Positions 11,225 to 23,449 of a stretch of 58,618 nucleotides of DNA are shown here, piece by piece (position 1 is the stretch's first letter; the number at the start of each line of letters is the position of its first letter). The stretch is from Mesotaenium endlicherianum. Taxonomy: Eukaryota; Streptophyta; Zygnematophyceae; Zygnematales; Mesotaeniaceae. The stretch lies in the NCBI GenBank assembly GCA_009602735.1, contig WELA01006130.1, positions 202,832 to 261,449 of the forward strand. Reading direction: 5' to 3'. Both the position numbers and the translations under genes were made by a program. The notes below the pieces were generated by a model that saw nothing but the letters and a program-made list of their open reading frames with translations, had not been told where the DNA came from and made no database searches.

Positions 11225-12043
11225 GTGGGCGTCCATGCCGTTCACAGTCGCCGGGTGGCGGCCCATGAGACACCCGCCAGACCTGCTGGGGGGCCAAACC
11301 ACGAGCGAGGTGTTGAGCAGTCCGCCCAGCTTCCGCGGTCATTCGACCTGTTGGAGCCGGACGATACCTTAGGCCCCACTCATGCACGGCTGCCTGTACC
11401 AGTTCAGGAGGCTCAAGTTTGTGCAGATGGTGCAGGTACCCTGGTCATTCTCTCGGACGACGTCCCCGCGGTCCAGCTGCAGGCCCAGCTGGCGTGCAAC
11501 AATTTGCACGCCGCCTCGGCTTCCGTTGAGCGCAATCTGCTGCTCCCTCCTTTGTACGCGCAAGTGGTGGCCGATTTGCCCCAAGCTCCTAACCTGTCTC
11601 GCTCGTCGACGTCGCCCAGAGCCAACGCAGGTCCACTTCCCACCGCGTTGGTTGCACAAGCCGTGGAGGTGGTGCCTACGCCCACCCCCAACGCTCGAGA
11701 TGACGCCCAGGTGGTTTTGATTCCTCTCGGGGAACTACTGCAATCAGTGGCTGATTTTTTGTTGTACACTTCATGTCACCTCTTGCATTGGTTAGGTCAC
11801 CTACGCTCGGCAAGAGGAGGAGTCCCTTCCTTCTTCCTCGTCAGCGTTTGTTGGTTTTCCTGCTCCGTGCAACCCAGATCAGCTACTACCTCTTCCGGCC
11901 CCTACGGTCCTCGCACCAACTTCCGTCATTCTCCGTCCAGCTTTGTTCATCTCCCCCCCCGCTTCTCACTTACGAGTCGGTGCACTGCTCCCTCCATCCT
12001 TGTTTACTGTTTCTTTGGCTTCTCTCACGCAGGCGCAAGATGA
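11225..12043 (+). pseudogene. Element C Gag-protease linker, left part
   Basis: The reading is rich in Pro, Ala, Val and Leu and has no catalytic motif (PVPVQEAQVCADG, LLPPLYAQVVADLPQAP, LVAQAVEVVPTPTP). It ends at the insertion point of E-prime. The sequence resumes at 26782 with a similar Pro-rich reading, so it is most likely the poorly conserved spacer between nucleocapsid and protease. The frame breaks at least once near 11750. Confidence 0.5.
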
Positions 12044-13957
12044 TGAAGTGAATCTTGCTTATATATTATAAATATATAATATCAGAGATAAGTGGAAGCG
12101 TGTAAAATCAAGGAGCGATCTTCGCCCTTAAAATGAATTTCGTTTACTCATCTATTATCGTAGTGTGCCATAGTTGCACACTGACATATGGCACAAGAAA
12201 GAGGCGAGCTTGAGAACTAGAGCTTCTCCTTTAGAAACTCATGGCCTCTTGCCTACCAGGCATACAAGCATGGACAAGCACATACACAACATCAGGGGAC
12301 TTAATAGCAAAGGCGCTCTCATTCAGATGACCATAAAGTAGGTAAAACACTTCCCACTGACTTAGGTGCAAAACCATAGAATCTGTCCGCTATGTGACCC
12401 CGAAATGTTAGAGGGCATAACTTTGCCAATACTACTCCAGATTGAGCGTACGCAATAGCAACGGACGCATCTTGACGAGACCTTTCCGAAAAGACCTAGT
12501 TCGCTTCGTTTCGAGCACAGACGAAGACGCCATGTCAATTTCCGTGAAAGCTAGTCATAATAACGAACTGTAAGGTTATGATAGTGTAGTTTGTATTTTT
12601 CTAGCATTTTATATGCATAGAGTGTGATTTTAGAAGAACTTTGGCCTATATTTTATGTCATTTGGACAAGTATTGAGAAAGTTATGTGTTTTGGGAGTTT
12701 TTAGTGAGTTTTTAATGTCACAAATTCAATTCAGTGACAAGGACAGGTCCAGTGACGAAATTTTCGGTTGGAGTCCAGGAAGTAGGACATTGAAACATGA
12801 GGGTTCCAAAAACTACGTACGATTACGTAGAGTGCCAAAGTGATCGTGGAATTTCTAGAAACTCCGTGAGGAGTTAGTGGATTGTGTAGTAGAATATTCT
12901 AGAGTGTGGTTGTGTGCGTGTGAGTGTGCTAGCTTGTCCAACTAGGCAAGGTCACCTACATGGAAGGAGCCATAGGAGAAGGTTCTGGAGGTACTTTGCT
13001 AGGGAGGACACTTAGAGTTAAAGCATAAATGAGAAGCACAAAGAAGTAGAGGGGGCTTATTCTAGTCGAGTCTAATCTTCGTATCTTGTACACGACTTTT
13101 CTTAATCAAGTGAGTTCTTTTCCACTCCTCTCTCATGTAGCCCTCTAACTCTTGCAAGGGTGGCATACCACCAGGCCACTCCACCTTGTGTATGCAACTA
13201 GGAAAGGTCCTTGTGCACGCTTCCACTTGCGGGTGAGGGTGCGTGAGTGTGTAAGGGCGCACTCCCCGCACCCCTCCCCCTCCCACGAATCCACAAGTGC
13301 ACACATGACTTGCAAGTAGAAAATCCGACTCTAAAGCCTACTGTCCAAAATGAGGGACCACAAGATCCCAGCCTGCTATGTACCTAGTGACCACCTGGTT
13401 GACCACGGCGCAAGGTGCACCGTTTTGTGGGAAACCCGTTAAGTTGGGACCCACGGATCTAGGTATAACGACCATATTAATTGGTCGGTTGAGAGAGTCC
13501 TAACTGTTCAGTTGACTCACGACGGCTCCGCCTACCCAGAAGTTAACCACACTGGTAGGACATCGGTTTACCAAATCCCAGTCGCCCTCCCGACATTCAG
13601 TTTACCACGGTCATATGTGCCAATCTACAAATAATAATCTAAATGAATACATCTATCCTCAGCGTACTGAAGCTAAGTATACTTATTAATATAAAGCGAG
13701 CAACTGTATGTCAACCTACTGATATTACATCTTACATATATCTGATGTATAAATCTCTGATATATAAATTCCAACAAACTACACTATGATACAAAAGTCA
13801 TCCTGCTGACCTTTTCATCAAAGTCAGCAAACCCGCATTACATCGACATACATTCATTTAGATGAACTCGCATATGTGAGTATATTGACATCATACTTAT
13901 TTAGTGTTGTATTTATACATGCAATTAATTAAATAAATATAAAATTGATTCATTACA
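12044..13957 (-). repeat. E-prime 3' LTR, interrupted
   Basis: This matches the right LTR (25588-26776) except for a 717-bp insert at 12569-13285 with its own 5-bp duplication. Removing the insert leaves about 1192 bp against 1189 bp for the partner. The ends, read on the minus strand, are TGTAATGAATCA...GATTCACTTCA. Confidence 0.9.
12569..13285. mobile_element. Solo-LTR-like insertion (717 bp) inside the E-prime LTR
   Basis: The insert starts TGTAAGGTTATG and ends CCCCTCCCA, so it has TG...CA termini. It is flanked by CGAAC (12564-12568) and CGAAT (13286-13290), a 5-bp duplication with one mismatch. The partner LTR at 26135-26160 shows the uninterrupted sequence. It has no open frame of note. 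A solo LTR of a family not otherwise present here fits best; a small non-autonomous LTR element is the alternative. Confidence 0.7.
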
Positions 13958-16150
13958 ATCTCCCTAACTTAAATTGTTGTCGTCGCCTCGACAACACTCA
14001 ACATACGATTCATTTATTTAATAATACACTTCAGTCAACTAGGTGAAGCAAAGCAAGCAAACAAAACATGAGCGTGATAGATTCACCTACCCAATGCAAG
14101 TGAAAAGTAATCACAGCAAACTGTCATGCAAGCAACCATCTGACTTCACAATCAATAACTAAAGGCATGCATGGACTTATCCCTACGCTCAATAGTCCTT
14201 CCAGTTGAAAGACACAATAAGGCACATCACACCATGCAAAAACCACACCCCAATCAAACAGCCTCCTTTCGAGGTCAAACAATGAAAGAATGTTTTTAAA
14301 GAATGTTCTCCTTCTCTTGGTCTTCAAATCCTGCCGTGCTCACACCTTGAAAGCTCCTCACAAGCAATTTCTTGTGACTTAAGTACTTGCTCAAAGTTCA
14401 GCGTACTGAAGGAAAAGGGAAACCAACTGATCTGATGGCATTGAATGCCTTTACAAGATGAGTAGCATCAAATTAATGAGCCCGAGAAGATTTTAAATTT
14501 TTACCACATTTTTAGATCACACTAAGTTCAAAGAAACATATGGTTTTGAGCAATATGTTGGTCACCTCAAGCAGTTCCCTGATATGTCATGCATCATTGC
14601 TACCCAATTCCAACTTATGGCAATGTACTTACTCAGTTAGTACACTGCACGTACACTTCCTCCAACGGTGTACTGCAACTCACAGTTTACAAGTCATTGA
14701 TGCTCCTGATATCAATGCAGTACATACATAGGATGTGGCAGTGTATGACTCAGTTAGTACATACACTTGCTGCTGAGTATGCAAGTAAGCACTGCTTACT
14801 GAATACTCCTAATACACATCTCATCTCTCTCTGCCCAACTTAAATAGTTGTCGACCCGACAGCTCTAACCACATAAGCACACCAAGAAGTGCTACAACTC
14901 CGCAACATAAGAATCCCACTGAGTGACAGTCACAGAGGATTGCGGCGGTACGAGTGGGTGGAGAAGAATCAACAAAGGAAAACCAAAAGAGGACACAAAG
15001 TGCAAATACTCAAGTAAGCAAGAAAGAAAGCCCCCCCCCCCCAAAAAAATAGTCCATTTTTCAGGACTAGAGCAATGCCCAGAGTGACATAGGGAAGAGT
15101 GTATTGCCATTCACACCCTCTCACCTTAAACCTCTATCCATGAATAACCCAAACTCAAGCCACCGTATTACACCCCTCCATTTGGAAGTGTAGACTTGCT
15201 ATGAGATAAAGACAACCGGCCCCATTAGCATGTTCCTCCAATACCAAAGAGTAGCTCAGTTAGCTGACTCTCCAATGCATGCATACAGGGACTTATACTA
15301 GTCATTCCTAGCAAGACATACACCAGAGTGACAACCACCAAATAGTGAGAGTCAGCAATCCAAGTGAAAAGGGAACAAAAACAACCAACTGTATCATAGT
15401 TCTGATGTTTCAGGATACTCCCTTCTTCAGGCCTTACTGCCTGAAGTTGCCCAGAGGACGGGTGGGGAAGCGTCACGTGGTAGCGTCTAGCATGCGAACT
15501 CCTTGGCCTCTCTCGACCTGTATGTCACCATTGCTTCACACTCTGCTTGCTGGTCTTATTCTGTTCAACAGACAACAAACAAGTGTGTAAGTTGCCTTCA
15601 ACGAGCTACAAGCTACGCATGGTAAACACCACACCCTAGCTGCATTAGTCTACTCAAGATCTGATGACTCTATTCCATAATTCCTGGGAGGGCAAGGCAA
15701 ATATTGGGATCACATAGACGCAACCAATGACAATGGGCAAACTTAGTATAGTTTAAAACTAAGTTCCTCTTTAGAGGCACATACATAAAACTTATTGTAA
15801 TTGTAGCAAGCACTTAGCAAGCCAATAACAACAGCGTGCATAACTCATTGGTAAGGCTTTCGCACTGTAACCCCAAGCTAGCAAGAAGAATGTTTGTTCA
15901 TCAGACTGAACAAGAACATTCAAGTCATGCATTGCAAGAACGTCTATAATGTCAATGGTCTCTTCTGTCTTTACTTAGGTGTGCATAGTGAATCCATTAC
16001 AGCAAGGCCCATTTTACACCTGCTCTACGGTATGCTAACGGTAATCCACTACCTCTAGCACCCGGGATGCAAATTCCATACACCTAACGCATATACCAAT
16101 GCACCTTACATGCTATCTAGCATGTGCCTCTAGCGAGCTCAGTTAGCTGC
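13958..16150 (-). other. E-prime internal region, part 1 (non-coding)
   Basis: This is the 3' half of the E-prime interior, matching 48509-50716 of E in reverse complement. It has no supported gene. It holds the hairpin next to the LTR (about 13975-13995), a C run at 15031-15042 that matches a G run in E (about 49616-49625), an inverted repeat TTCAGGC/GCCTGAA near 15426-15445, and at about 15900-16030 a decayed copy of D Gag-protease spacer sequence. Confidence 0.8.
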
Positions 16151-16870
16151 TGTAATGAATCATTATATTAGTGGATATAATATTCATTTAAATATAATAG
16201 TTAATTAAGTTCAGCCTGCTGAACTTTAGTTAATAGTCAGTCTGCTGGACTTTACATAATTATCAGTTTAATGACTCAGCCGGAAGCAGCAGGCTGAAGT
16301 CCATATAAGTCAGCTTGCTGACCCATTCTTTGACAGCCAGCTGACTTCCGTACTCGGTAGCAGCGAACTGCCTTGACATACACCTAAGGACGATACGCTA
16401 GATGAATGGCCAGATGACATCCCTATGATGGATGGCTATTCGGGATGATGGGAGATGGCGGTGGATTTGGTTAACCAAGGTCCTACCAACGTGGTTAACT
16501 CCCGGGTAGGCGGTGCCATCGCACTGACCGTTGAACAGTAAACTCATTCCATGTACATATGCTAGGCATTGCTCTCGAGTTCGGCATTCGGAAACGAGGC
16601 CAACTCTCTTGTACAGCTTACTGAGAGAGATCTGAATTCAAGGCGAGAAGCCATTGATACGCACTGTCTTCTAACCTTGCTTATGTATGAGTTTACTGAT
16701 TTGCATTATTGATGCTAGTTTACTCGCATTTGACTTACGAGTATTATTCACTGCTAGTGTGTTGTCCTTTGTCGTTTAATTAGTTAACGAAAAATATCGT
16801 AAAGATCACTTGCTGATATAAAGATCTTTATTAATTGTTAATCGCCTATTTGGTAAGTCAATTCATTTCA
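16151..16870 (+). repeat. D1 5' LTR
   Basis: The LTR begins TGTAATGAATCATTAT and ends GATTCATTTCA-like (ATTCATTTCA). It matches 23484-24204 nearly throughout. The TATAAA-containing stretch near 16817 (GATATAAAGATC) may be the core promoter. Several short inverted repeats built on CAGC/GCTG (for example TTCAGCCTGCTGAA near 16212) lie in its first 170 bases. Confidence 0.95.
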
Positions 16871-16871
16871 G

Positions 16872-16883
16872 TGGTATCGGAGC
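16872..16883 (+). other. D1 primer-binding site
   Basis: TGGTATCGGAGC lies one base past the LTR. It closely resembles the TGGTATCAGAGC initiator-Met tRNA site of plant LTR elements (one substitution). Confidence 0.9.
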
Positions 16884-16904
16884 AGTTATCACAGTCTTCT
16901 TTGT

Positions 16905-18377
16905 ATGGTAAGGACAAGGTCTCAAACTAGAAACTCCCGAGACATGGAGAACCAGGATAACGAGAATGTCAAAAACCAGGCGGAAAGCCATGTAGCGGGA
17001 ACCCGTACCTATTCGGAAGCAGTAGCAGACACTGCAGCTAGAGTGGCTGCAGATGAGGCAGCTGCTATTGCCGCAGTCGCAGCACAGCAAGCTGAGGAGG
17101 AGACAGCCAGATTAGAAGCTGAACAAGTAGCAAAGGCCGCTAAAGATACAGAAAGGAGGGAAGGACAGCCAGCTGACGAGCGCACTGTTGAAGAACTTAT
17201 GGCATCAAGGGCCAATGTTCTGAACCCACCTCCTGCTGTACAACTCAATGTACCCCTAGGTCAAATACGTGACCAGCTGAATGCGGCAGGAATTGCTGCT
17301 GCAGGAGCGAGAGGGATTGTTGAGGACACTACCCAGCGAGTAGATGCCAATACTGCTGCTGCATTTGCTAATCTACCACCCCAGAGGGTAAACTTGAGAG
17401 CATTGTTCGTTCAAATGCAGTCGCAAATGGCGACCATGTATCAGTCCCAACAGGAGGACAAAAGAATCATAATGTCCCTACTGCGGGACAGAGACCAACT
17501 GGGGTCTCAAACCACTAGTGGTGGTGGCCGAGGGCCTAGTAAGCCCAAGCCGAAACCTCCCCAGGAATATGATGTGAGGGAAACAGAAAATATTACCTAA
17601 TCAAATTTCTCGCGGATGTTGAGCAGTGGCTGGAGAACTACCCAGAGCTGCAAGATTACGAGAAGGTCAGGCACACCGGTGCGCTACTGAAAGGCAGTGC
17701 CGCAAACTGGTGGCTTTACTGGAAAGGAGAGCGTAAGGCAACTCGATGACCCTACGTGGGTAGAGTTTGTCGAGAAGTTGCATGAGAAGTTTGATGTCAT
17801 CAACCAGCAGGAGAAAGCTATCTATGCGATGATCTCCCTGGCACTGAAGCAGACCACTTCAGTTGCTGAGTTTGCTCAAAAGTTCCAAGAGAACATGATG
17901 AAGCAGCCAGATTTTCCAGAACGGTATAGGATAGCATACTTCAGGTATGGCTTGAAAACCGAGGTCTCTGGTCATTTTGCTGAGAAGAAGTATGAGAAAC
18001 TGGCTGACTTGATCCAGGATGCTGACGCCTGGGATCAGCAGCAGTTTAATCACAAGCGCCAGAGTAATGCTTTGGTGTCTAAGAATGTCAAAAAGCCCCA
18101 CGGTTCCTACAATGCAATTGAACGAGACCAGGCTGAGGATAATCAGGGTGATGAATATGACTATGAGTACAGTGCTATTCAGTCTAGATGTAGAGGTGGT
18201 TCCTCTCCAGGTGGCTATGGAAGGGGTGGTGGTAGGACTAAGCCAAGACTAGCCTCAGCAAAATCCACTTGCTACCATTGTCAGCAGAAAGGCCACTACA
18301 GAGAACAGTGTCCAGTCAAGCACCTGCCCAAGGTCAAGAGAAAAGACCAGCCTTTAAAAGACAGCAACAGTCAGTAA
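16905..18377 (+). pseudogene. D1 Gag
   Basis: The start MVRTRSQTRNSRDME, 22 bases past the primer-binding site, is shared with D2 and fixes the ATG. Then come an Ala/Glu-rich coiled-coil-like stretch (about residues 45-90), a helical region and the capsid block LENYPELQDYEKVRHTG...LKGSAANWW. The zinc knuckle CYHCQQKGHYREQC has an intact C-x2-C-x4-H-x4-C. Indels near 17574 and 17700 move about 40 codons out of frame and give a stop at 17598-17600, after which the original frame resumes. Gag would form the particle and bind element RNA. D2 is intact at the first of these sites. Confidence 0.88.
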
Positions 18378-18525
18378 TCCAGTCTACTGACTGTGAGGAT
18401 GCTAGAGATAGTGAGTCGTCACTAGCTGCCCTCGTAGCAGGTATTATGGGTCCTGCTGAACTGGATTCACTATGCATGCCTGACAACCAGATAAAGGAGA
18501 CCATCAGCAATATAGACGTCCAGAG

Positions 18526-21272
18526 ATGCACACTCTGGATGCTCTCGTTCCACCTGATGTCCAACATTTCTTTGCTACGTCAGGAGAACAATGCGAAAGT
18601 CAGGAAAAGACAGTCCCCCCCATCCTACTGCATTGCATGATTGCAGGTAGGAAGGTGAGGGCATTTGTTGACGGAGGGGCGTCACATACTTTTATCCACA
18701 AAGACTTAGTTAAGCGGCTAAGGCTGCCTACTGTTACCCAAAGGAATAGAAAAATATTCCTTGGAGATGCCTCAAGTATCCCGAGAGGAGTTATAATCAA
18801 GCCTATTGAGGTCCAATTAGGTTCTGGCATTGCAGTTCTAACTGAAACGCTTACATTTGAGGTACTCAACACTGGCTTTTATGATCTCGTGCTGGGCAAG
18901 TCTTGGCTTAACAGACATCAAGCTGAAGTGTGTTGGAGCAGAGGTACAGTTAAAGTGAGAGGAGCCAGTGATGGGCAGACTGACTTGGCACCCACCAGTG
19001 CTCTTCCTCTTGTCCTGTGTGGATGGCAAATGAAGGAAANNNNNNNNNNNNNNNNNNNNNNNNNNNNNNNNNNNNNNNNNNNNNNNNNNNNNNNNNNNNN
19101 NNNNNNNNNNNNNNNNNNNNNNNNNNNNNNNNNNNNNNNNNNNNNNNNNNNAATGTTCTGTCTGCTGCTAAGAGAGGTACCTCCTCAACCTGAAGAAGTG
19201 GTGGAGAAAAAGGTAAGCCCTCCGGAGCACCCTACTGCTGCAAACATTATTGCTCAGTACACGGATGTGTTTAATATGCCTCCAGGACTACCCCCTAAGC
19301 GAGAAGTAGGTCATAGGATTGATGCCATGGGTGCTATTTTGTTGCAGCCTGCTGACAAAACCACAAAGGATGGTAAGGTACGGCAGGAGTGGCATCGTGT
19401 GTTGTATGAGTCTATGAAATTTAATCCAGCGGAGATTAATTACTCAGTGCATGATAAAGAGCTGCTAGCTATCATTCATGTACTCAAACAGTGGAGAGCA
19501 TACTTACATGGTAAAGCTTTTAAGGTGATTACAGATCATCTAGCTCTGACCCACTTTCAGAAGAAGTCCAAGCTGTCGAGGAGGGAGAACCGCTGGAGCC
19601 AGATGCTGGAGCAGTTCCAAGTCCAGATCGACTACAAACCAGGGAAGTTGAATCCTGCTGATGCACTCTCTAGAAGACCTGACTTGCAAGAAAGGAACTT
19701 TAGTCAGCATGCTGTAGATAAAGTCCTGTGTGCACTCACTTCACTAAAGGTGAAAAAGTCCTTCCTTGAACAACTTAGGAAAGCCTACCTTTCTGACCCA
19801 ACATTTGAGCCCAGCCCCACTACTGGTGTGTGTCGTGCTACCGCACTTGGGTATAAGCTTAAGGGAGGGGTCTGGGTGACTGAAACCACTTCAGGCAGGC
19901 TGAAGCTGGTCATTCCTAATAACTTGGAAATAAGGTCTCTCTTACTGAGTCAAGCGCATGACAGTTTCCTGGGTGGACATTTGGGGCAGACCAAAACTGT
20001 TGGCAAATTGGCAAAACATTACCATTGGGAGGGGTTACCCCGGGAGGTCTTGAAACATATCAAGTCCTGTGACCAGTTTCAGAGAAATAAGTCTCGGCAC
20101 ACACCACCCGGAGGTCTCTTGCAACCTCTGCCCATCCCAGCTGGACGCTGGGAAACTATATCCATGGACTGGGTGGTCTTACTACCAAGAACTGCCAATG
20201 GGCATGATTCAATACTGGTAGTCGTGGATAAACTGACAAAAATGGTCATTTTTATCCCCACAACTGTCAAAGTGACTGCACTCGAAACAGCGAGACAGTT
20301 TTACAACCATGTAGTATGCCAACATGGGCTCCCTTCTAATATCATCTCAGACAGAGACTCAAAATTCACCTCTAAGTTCTGGAGAGCTTTAATGGGGTTA
20401 ATGGGAGTCAAACAGCTGCTCAGCACAGCAAACCACCCTCAGACTGATGGGCAGACTGAAAGAACTAATTGAGTTCTGCAGGAGGTGCTCAGAGCATATA
20501 TTAACCAAAAACAAGATAATCGGGATGACCTGTTGCCTCAAATTCAGTTTGCGGTCAACAGTGCGGTGCACACGTCAACGGGCAANTCAACGGGCAAGAC
20601 TCCTTTTAAACTCAGCCTGGGTAGAGTTCCTAAGTCTCCTTTAGATGTACTGGGGGATTCTTTAACTTGCCCTGAAGGGATTGACAACCCGGTCTCCCTC
20701 CAGTTAACTCAGGAGTTTGCTGACACCCTATTAGAAGTCCAACGAAACCTGCACAAGGCCCAAGAAAACCAACAAAAATACGCTAATCAACACCGTCGAG
20801 AGCTGACATTTTCCAAGGGGAATTTAGTCAAACTGCATTCTCAGCACCTGTACCTCCCTGGTGTGGTCAAGAAAAAGCTTGGCCCTGTCTGGGTCGGTCC
20901 ATACTCGGTGGTACGTTGTGTCGGTCAGAATGCTTACAAACTGAACATGTGAGCCGAACACAAGGGTCACCCGGTCTTTAATGTCTCCTTCCTGGAACCA
21001 TACATCAAAGGTGATACACTGTTCACAGGTCGGTTCCCTGTCCAACCGGGACCGGTCCCCGCTGTCCGGGACGGCGACCCTGAGGAATATGAGGTCGATG
21101 AGATTTTAGACGCTCGCTCGGTCCGTCGATCGTCTAAATATGTCATGAAATACCTCATTCGATGGAAGGGTTACGATGCCTCTGGGGACACTTGGGAGTT
21201 TAAGGACCACTTGACCAATGCCAAAGGGGCGTTGAAACGGTTCCACCTTTGGGCCGTTGGAGTCCCTTCATA
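18526..21272 (+). pseudogene. D1 pol: protease-RNase H-integrase-chromodomain, RT deleted
   Basis: The aspartic protease has FVDGGASHTF (about 18664) and DLVLGKSWL. After an N gap (19040-19151) the frame passes from KREVGHRID straight to AMGAILLQPADK. About 960 bases of RT and its connection are missing at 19323. RNase H (HDKELLAII, ITDHLALTHF, NPADALSRR) and integrase follow. The integrase zinc site is damaged: CDQF for CDQC. The catalytic residues in SMDW, SDRDSKF and DGQTE are present. Stops are TGA at 20470-20472 (CGA in D2) and TGA at 20950-20952 (also in D2). The chromodomain (about 21080-21250: EYEVDEILDAR, YLIRWKGYDASGDTWE) directs integration in chromoviruses. An N with duplicated flanks lies at 20586. 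Confidence 0.9.
19040..19151. other. Assembly gap (112 N)
   Basis: A run of N lies within D1 pol. D2 has about 80 bases at the equivalent place (after ATGAAGGAAA, before ATGTTCTG), so the gap length is an estimate and reading across it is not reliable. Confidence 0.99.
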
Positions 21273-21655
21273 ACTGTCATTTCGATTGACACGGGAAGGT
21301 GACAGGCGGTCCTGTCTCCATTTAAAGTTGGAGGGGAAAATATATGACAGTTAGTGAGCGAGAGCGATAAAGGGACAGTTACGTGAATCCTAAGTGTCAG
21401 CATAGTGACAGAGGGGACAGCCTGGCCCACATAAAGCACCTTGAGCTGAAGGAAAAAGGGCCTCGCACAACACTACATCACTTAACTCACCCTAAAACAC
21501 AATCATACGTTTATGTTTAGCGCATCGCAACTACGTCAACTTTTAGCAATCATCTTGTACGGTAAACAGCAGCGAATCCACTATACTAATACTAACATAC
21601 TTCCTGCAATCCCTATAACAAAGGTCCATATCCTACTAACTTGTGCCCTGGTTAC
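21273..21655 (+). promoter_or_regulatory. D1 pol-to-ORF2 spacer, possible internal promoter
   Basis: This spacer of about 380 bases contains GTGTCAGCATAGTGACAGAG, an imperfect dyad, followed by CCCACATAAAG. D2 has the same region with the dyad unit duplicated. The second ORF is far from the 5' end of the element, so a separate transcript start, or splicing, would be needed. No experimental signal can be read from sequence alone. Confidence 0.35.
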
Positions 21656-23370
21656 ATGCACAGGATGGCGCCCACCACACAAAAGGAGGACAGAAAGCGC
21701 AAGGCAGAAGAAGCCAGGAGGACAATGGAGCAATACCAGAAGGAGCTGGCGGCGACGTCCCTCACCAGGAGAGAACAAGATAGGGTCCGTAGACAACTAG
21801 AGGCGGCAGAAGAGGCACGGAGGAAGAAGGATCAGGATGCGGAAAACCTCAGGAAAGCTGAGGAGGAGAGACAGAAGAAACAACAAGAAGAAGCGGCAGC
21901 GGCAGAGGAGGAGAAAAGGAAAAAGATTGAAGCGGACAGACAGAAGAGCTTGGCCACTTACNGGACAGGCAGAAGAGCTTGGCCACTTACATGTATACTG
22001 TGGTGGGTGGCCAAAACTTTGATATCCTGAAGGAAGCATTGCTGGCAGCCCAAGAGATTAACAAGCTGGAACAAACAACACTGCTCCAGGGGGAAGGAGC
22101 TGCAGCACTGGATAGGTACATCAAGACACACACTGGTGTGGTCCTCTACGAAGATTATGCCAAGATGGTGGGCTATACAGCAGAACAGGCCCGGTACCTT
22201 GCCGATGATTCAGAGAACAAGCCAGTCCCAATATCGGAAATAGTGGGAGATCAGAGACTGATCAGGATGGTGAGCATGCGGCCTAATAGCTTTAAGGATA
22301 CGGTATTCTACCTCACACTATTGCCAGCTTACAACAAAGTTGAGAGAAGGAGCTGGGACTACTTGGCCAGGGAAGCAGGACAGCAGATATTCTCTCCCCA
22401 CTGGTTCCCATGTAAACTGAGAAAGGCTGAGCATGGACCCCAGTACTACCAGCAGCCAACAGACTGGAGGTGGATGACCGTCACAAACCAAAAGCAGGAG
22501 TGTGATCGAGCCCAACCAGACGATTTCCATTATGGCCTAGATGGCTGCCTCATCCTGCCACCTCACATTGCCCCTTGGGACCGCAGGCTAAATGGCTGCC
22601 TGAGCAATATGAATGCGGAGACCAAAGAGCACAGGAGGAGGGAGAGAGACTACTTCTCTAAGGGAAAGCATGCCTTCGTCAAATGGGCGAAGAATGCAGG
22701 CCGGATAGATATCAGCAGGCTGAAGGCCAAGCAACCTCAAGCGCGCCCTAAGAAAGGGAGGTCAGTAGATTACTCCATGTCTACCAGGGAGCAGGACAAT
22801 CTAGTGGACGAGACTCCTACTCTCTCAGAGGAGGAGGATGAGGAGGAGGAAGGAGAAGAACAAGGCAAAGGAGAAGCATCCGGAGCTGGTACTCAGGAGA
22901 CCCAAGGGCAGGCAACAGCACTTCCTAAGGAACCAAGATCAGGTATATGGAACGTGATCCCGGTCATAGAGGCAATTGGACCCCGCACTCGCTCCCCCAG
23001 CCCACCTGCCCAAGCAGGGGAAGAAGCTGATCTGACTGTACTGGGCAGCAGACACAGGCAGAAATCCCCAGAGGACAGGGGTGCCAGAAGAGGGACACGC
23101 GGGTGGGCCAGAGGTATGCCGGCCTCCCCCTCCGCTCAGGGGCATGTACCTCTAGCCAATGTATTTCAGCATCCTACTGGAATGCCTGTCTATGTGGGAA
23201 TCAACACCCAAATAGTTGAAGAGCAGGCCACCATCCTCCGTTCTCCCCGAGGGCCAACTTTAGAGCAAACAGGGTTCTTTAGAAGGCCAGCTGACAGACC
23301 TAGAGGGCTGTCCAGATCTAGGTCCAGATCTTCGTCTCCTGACCCTGAAGCCCCAGGAACAACCCCTTAA
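21656..23370 (+). pseudogene. D1 second ORF (ORF2), unknown coiled-coil/RS protein
   Basis: This sense ORF between the chromodomain and the 3' LTR encodes about 565 residues. In-frame ATGs lie at 21656 and 21665 (MAPTTQKEDRK); both copies keep the second, so it is the likelier start. Residues 1-100 are a highly charged coiled coil (Glu/Lys/Arg/Gln). A globular part follows (about 110-330), with YTVVGGQNFD, THTGVVLYEDYAKMVGYTA and LPPHIAPWDRRLNGCLSNM. Then come an acidic run, a Pro-rich region and a tail with repeated Ser-Arg. No transmembrane segment or signal peptide is seen, so it is not envelope-like. The only break is at N 21962, where 20 bases (AGAAGAGCTTGGCCACTTAC) are repeated on both sides, so it is likely an assembly artefact. 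I recognise no family. Confidence 0.8.
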
Positions 23371-23449
23371 GGTGACAGGCTGAAAAGACAGTCAGTAGGG
23401 GAGGCTGGTCAGGGTCAGTTCCTTTATTTAAGGCTTTTGCAGTTTAATG

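Noticed and set aside
15426..15445. TTCAGGC/GCCTGAA inverted repeat as a terminator or small RNA hairpin
   Set aside because: A single 7-bp stem in non-coding element DNA; also in E at about 49209, but with no other support.
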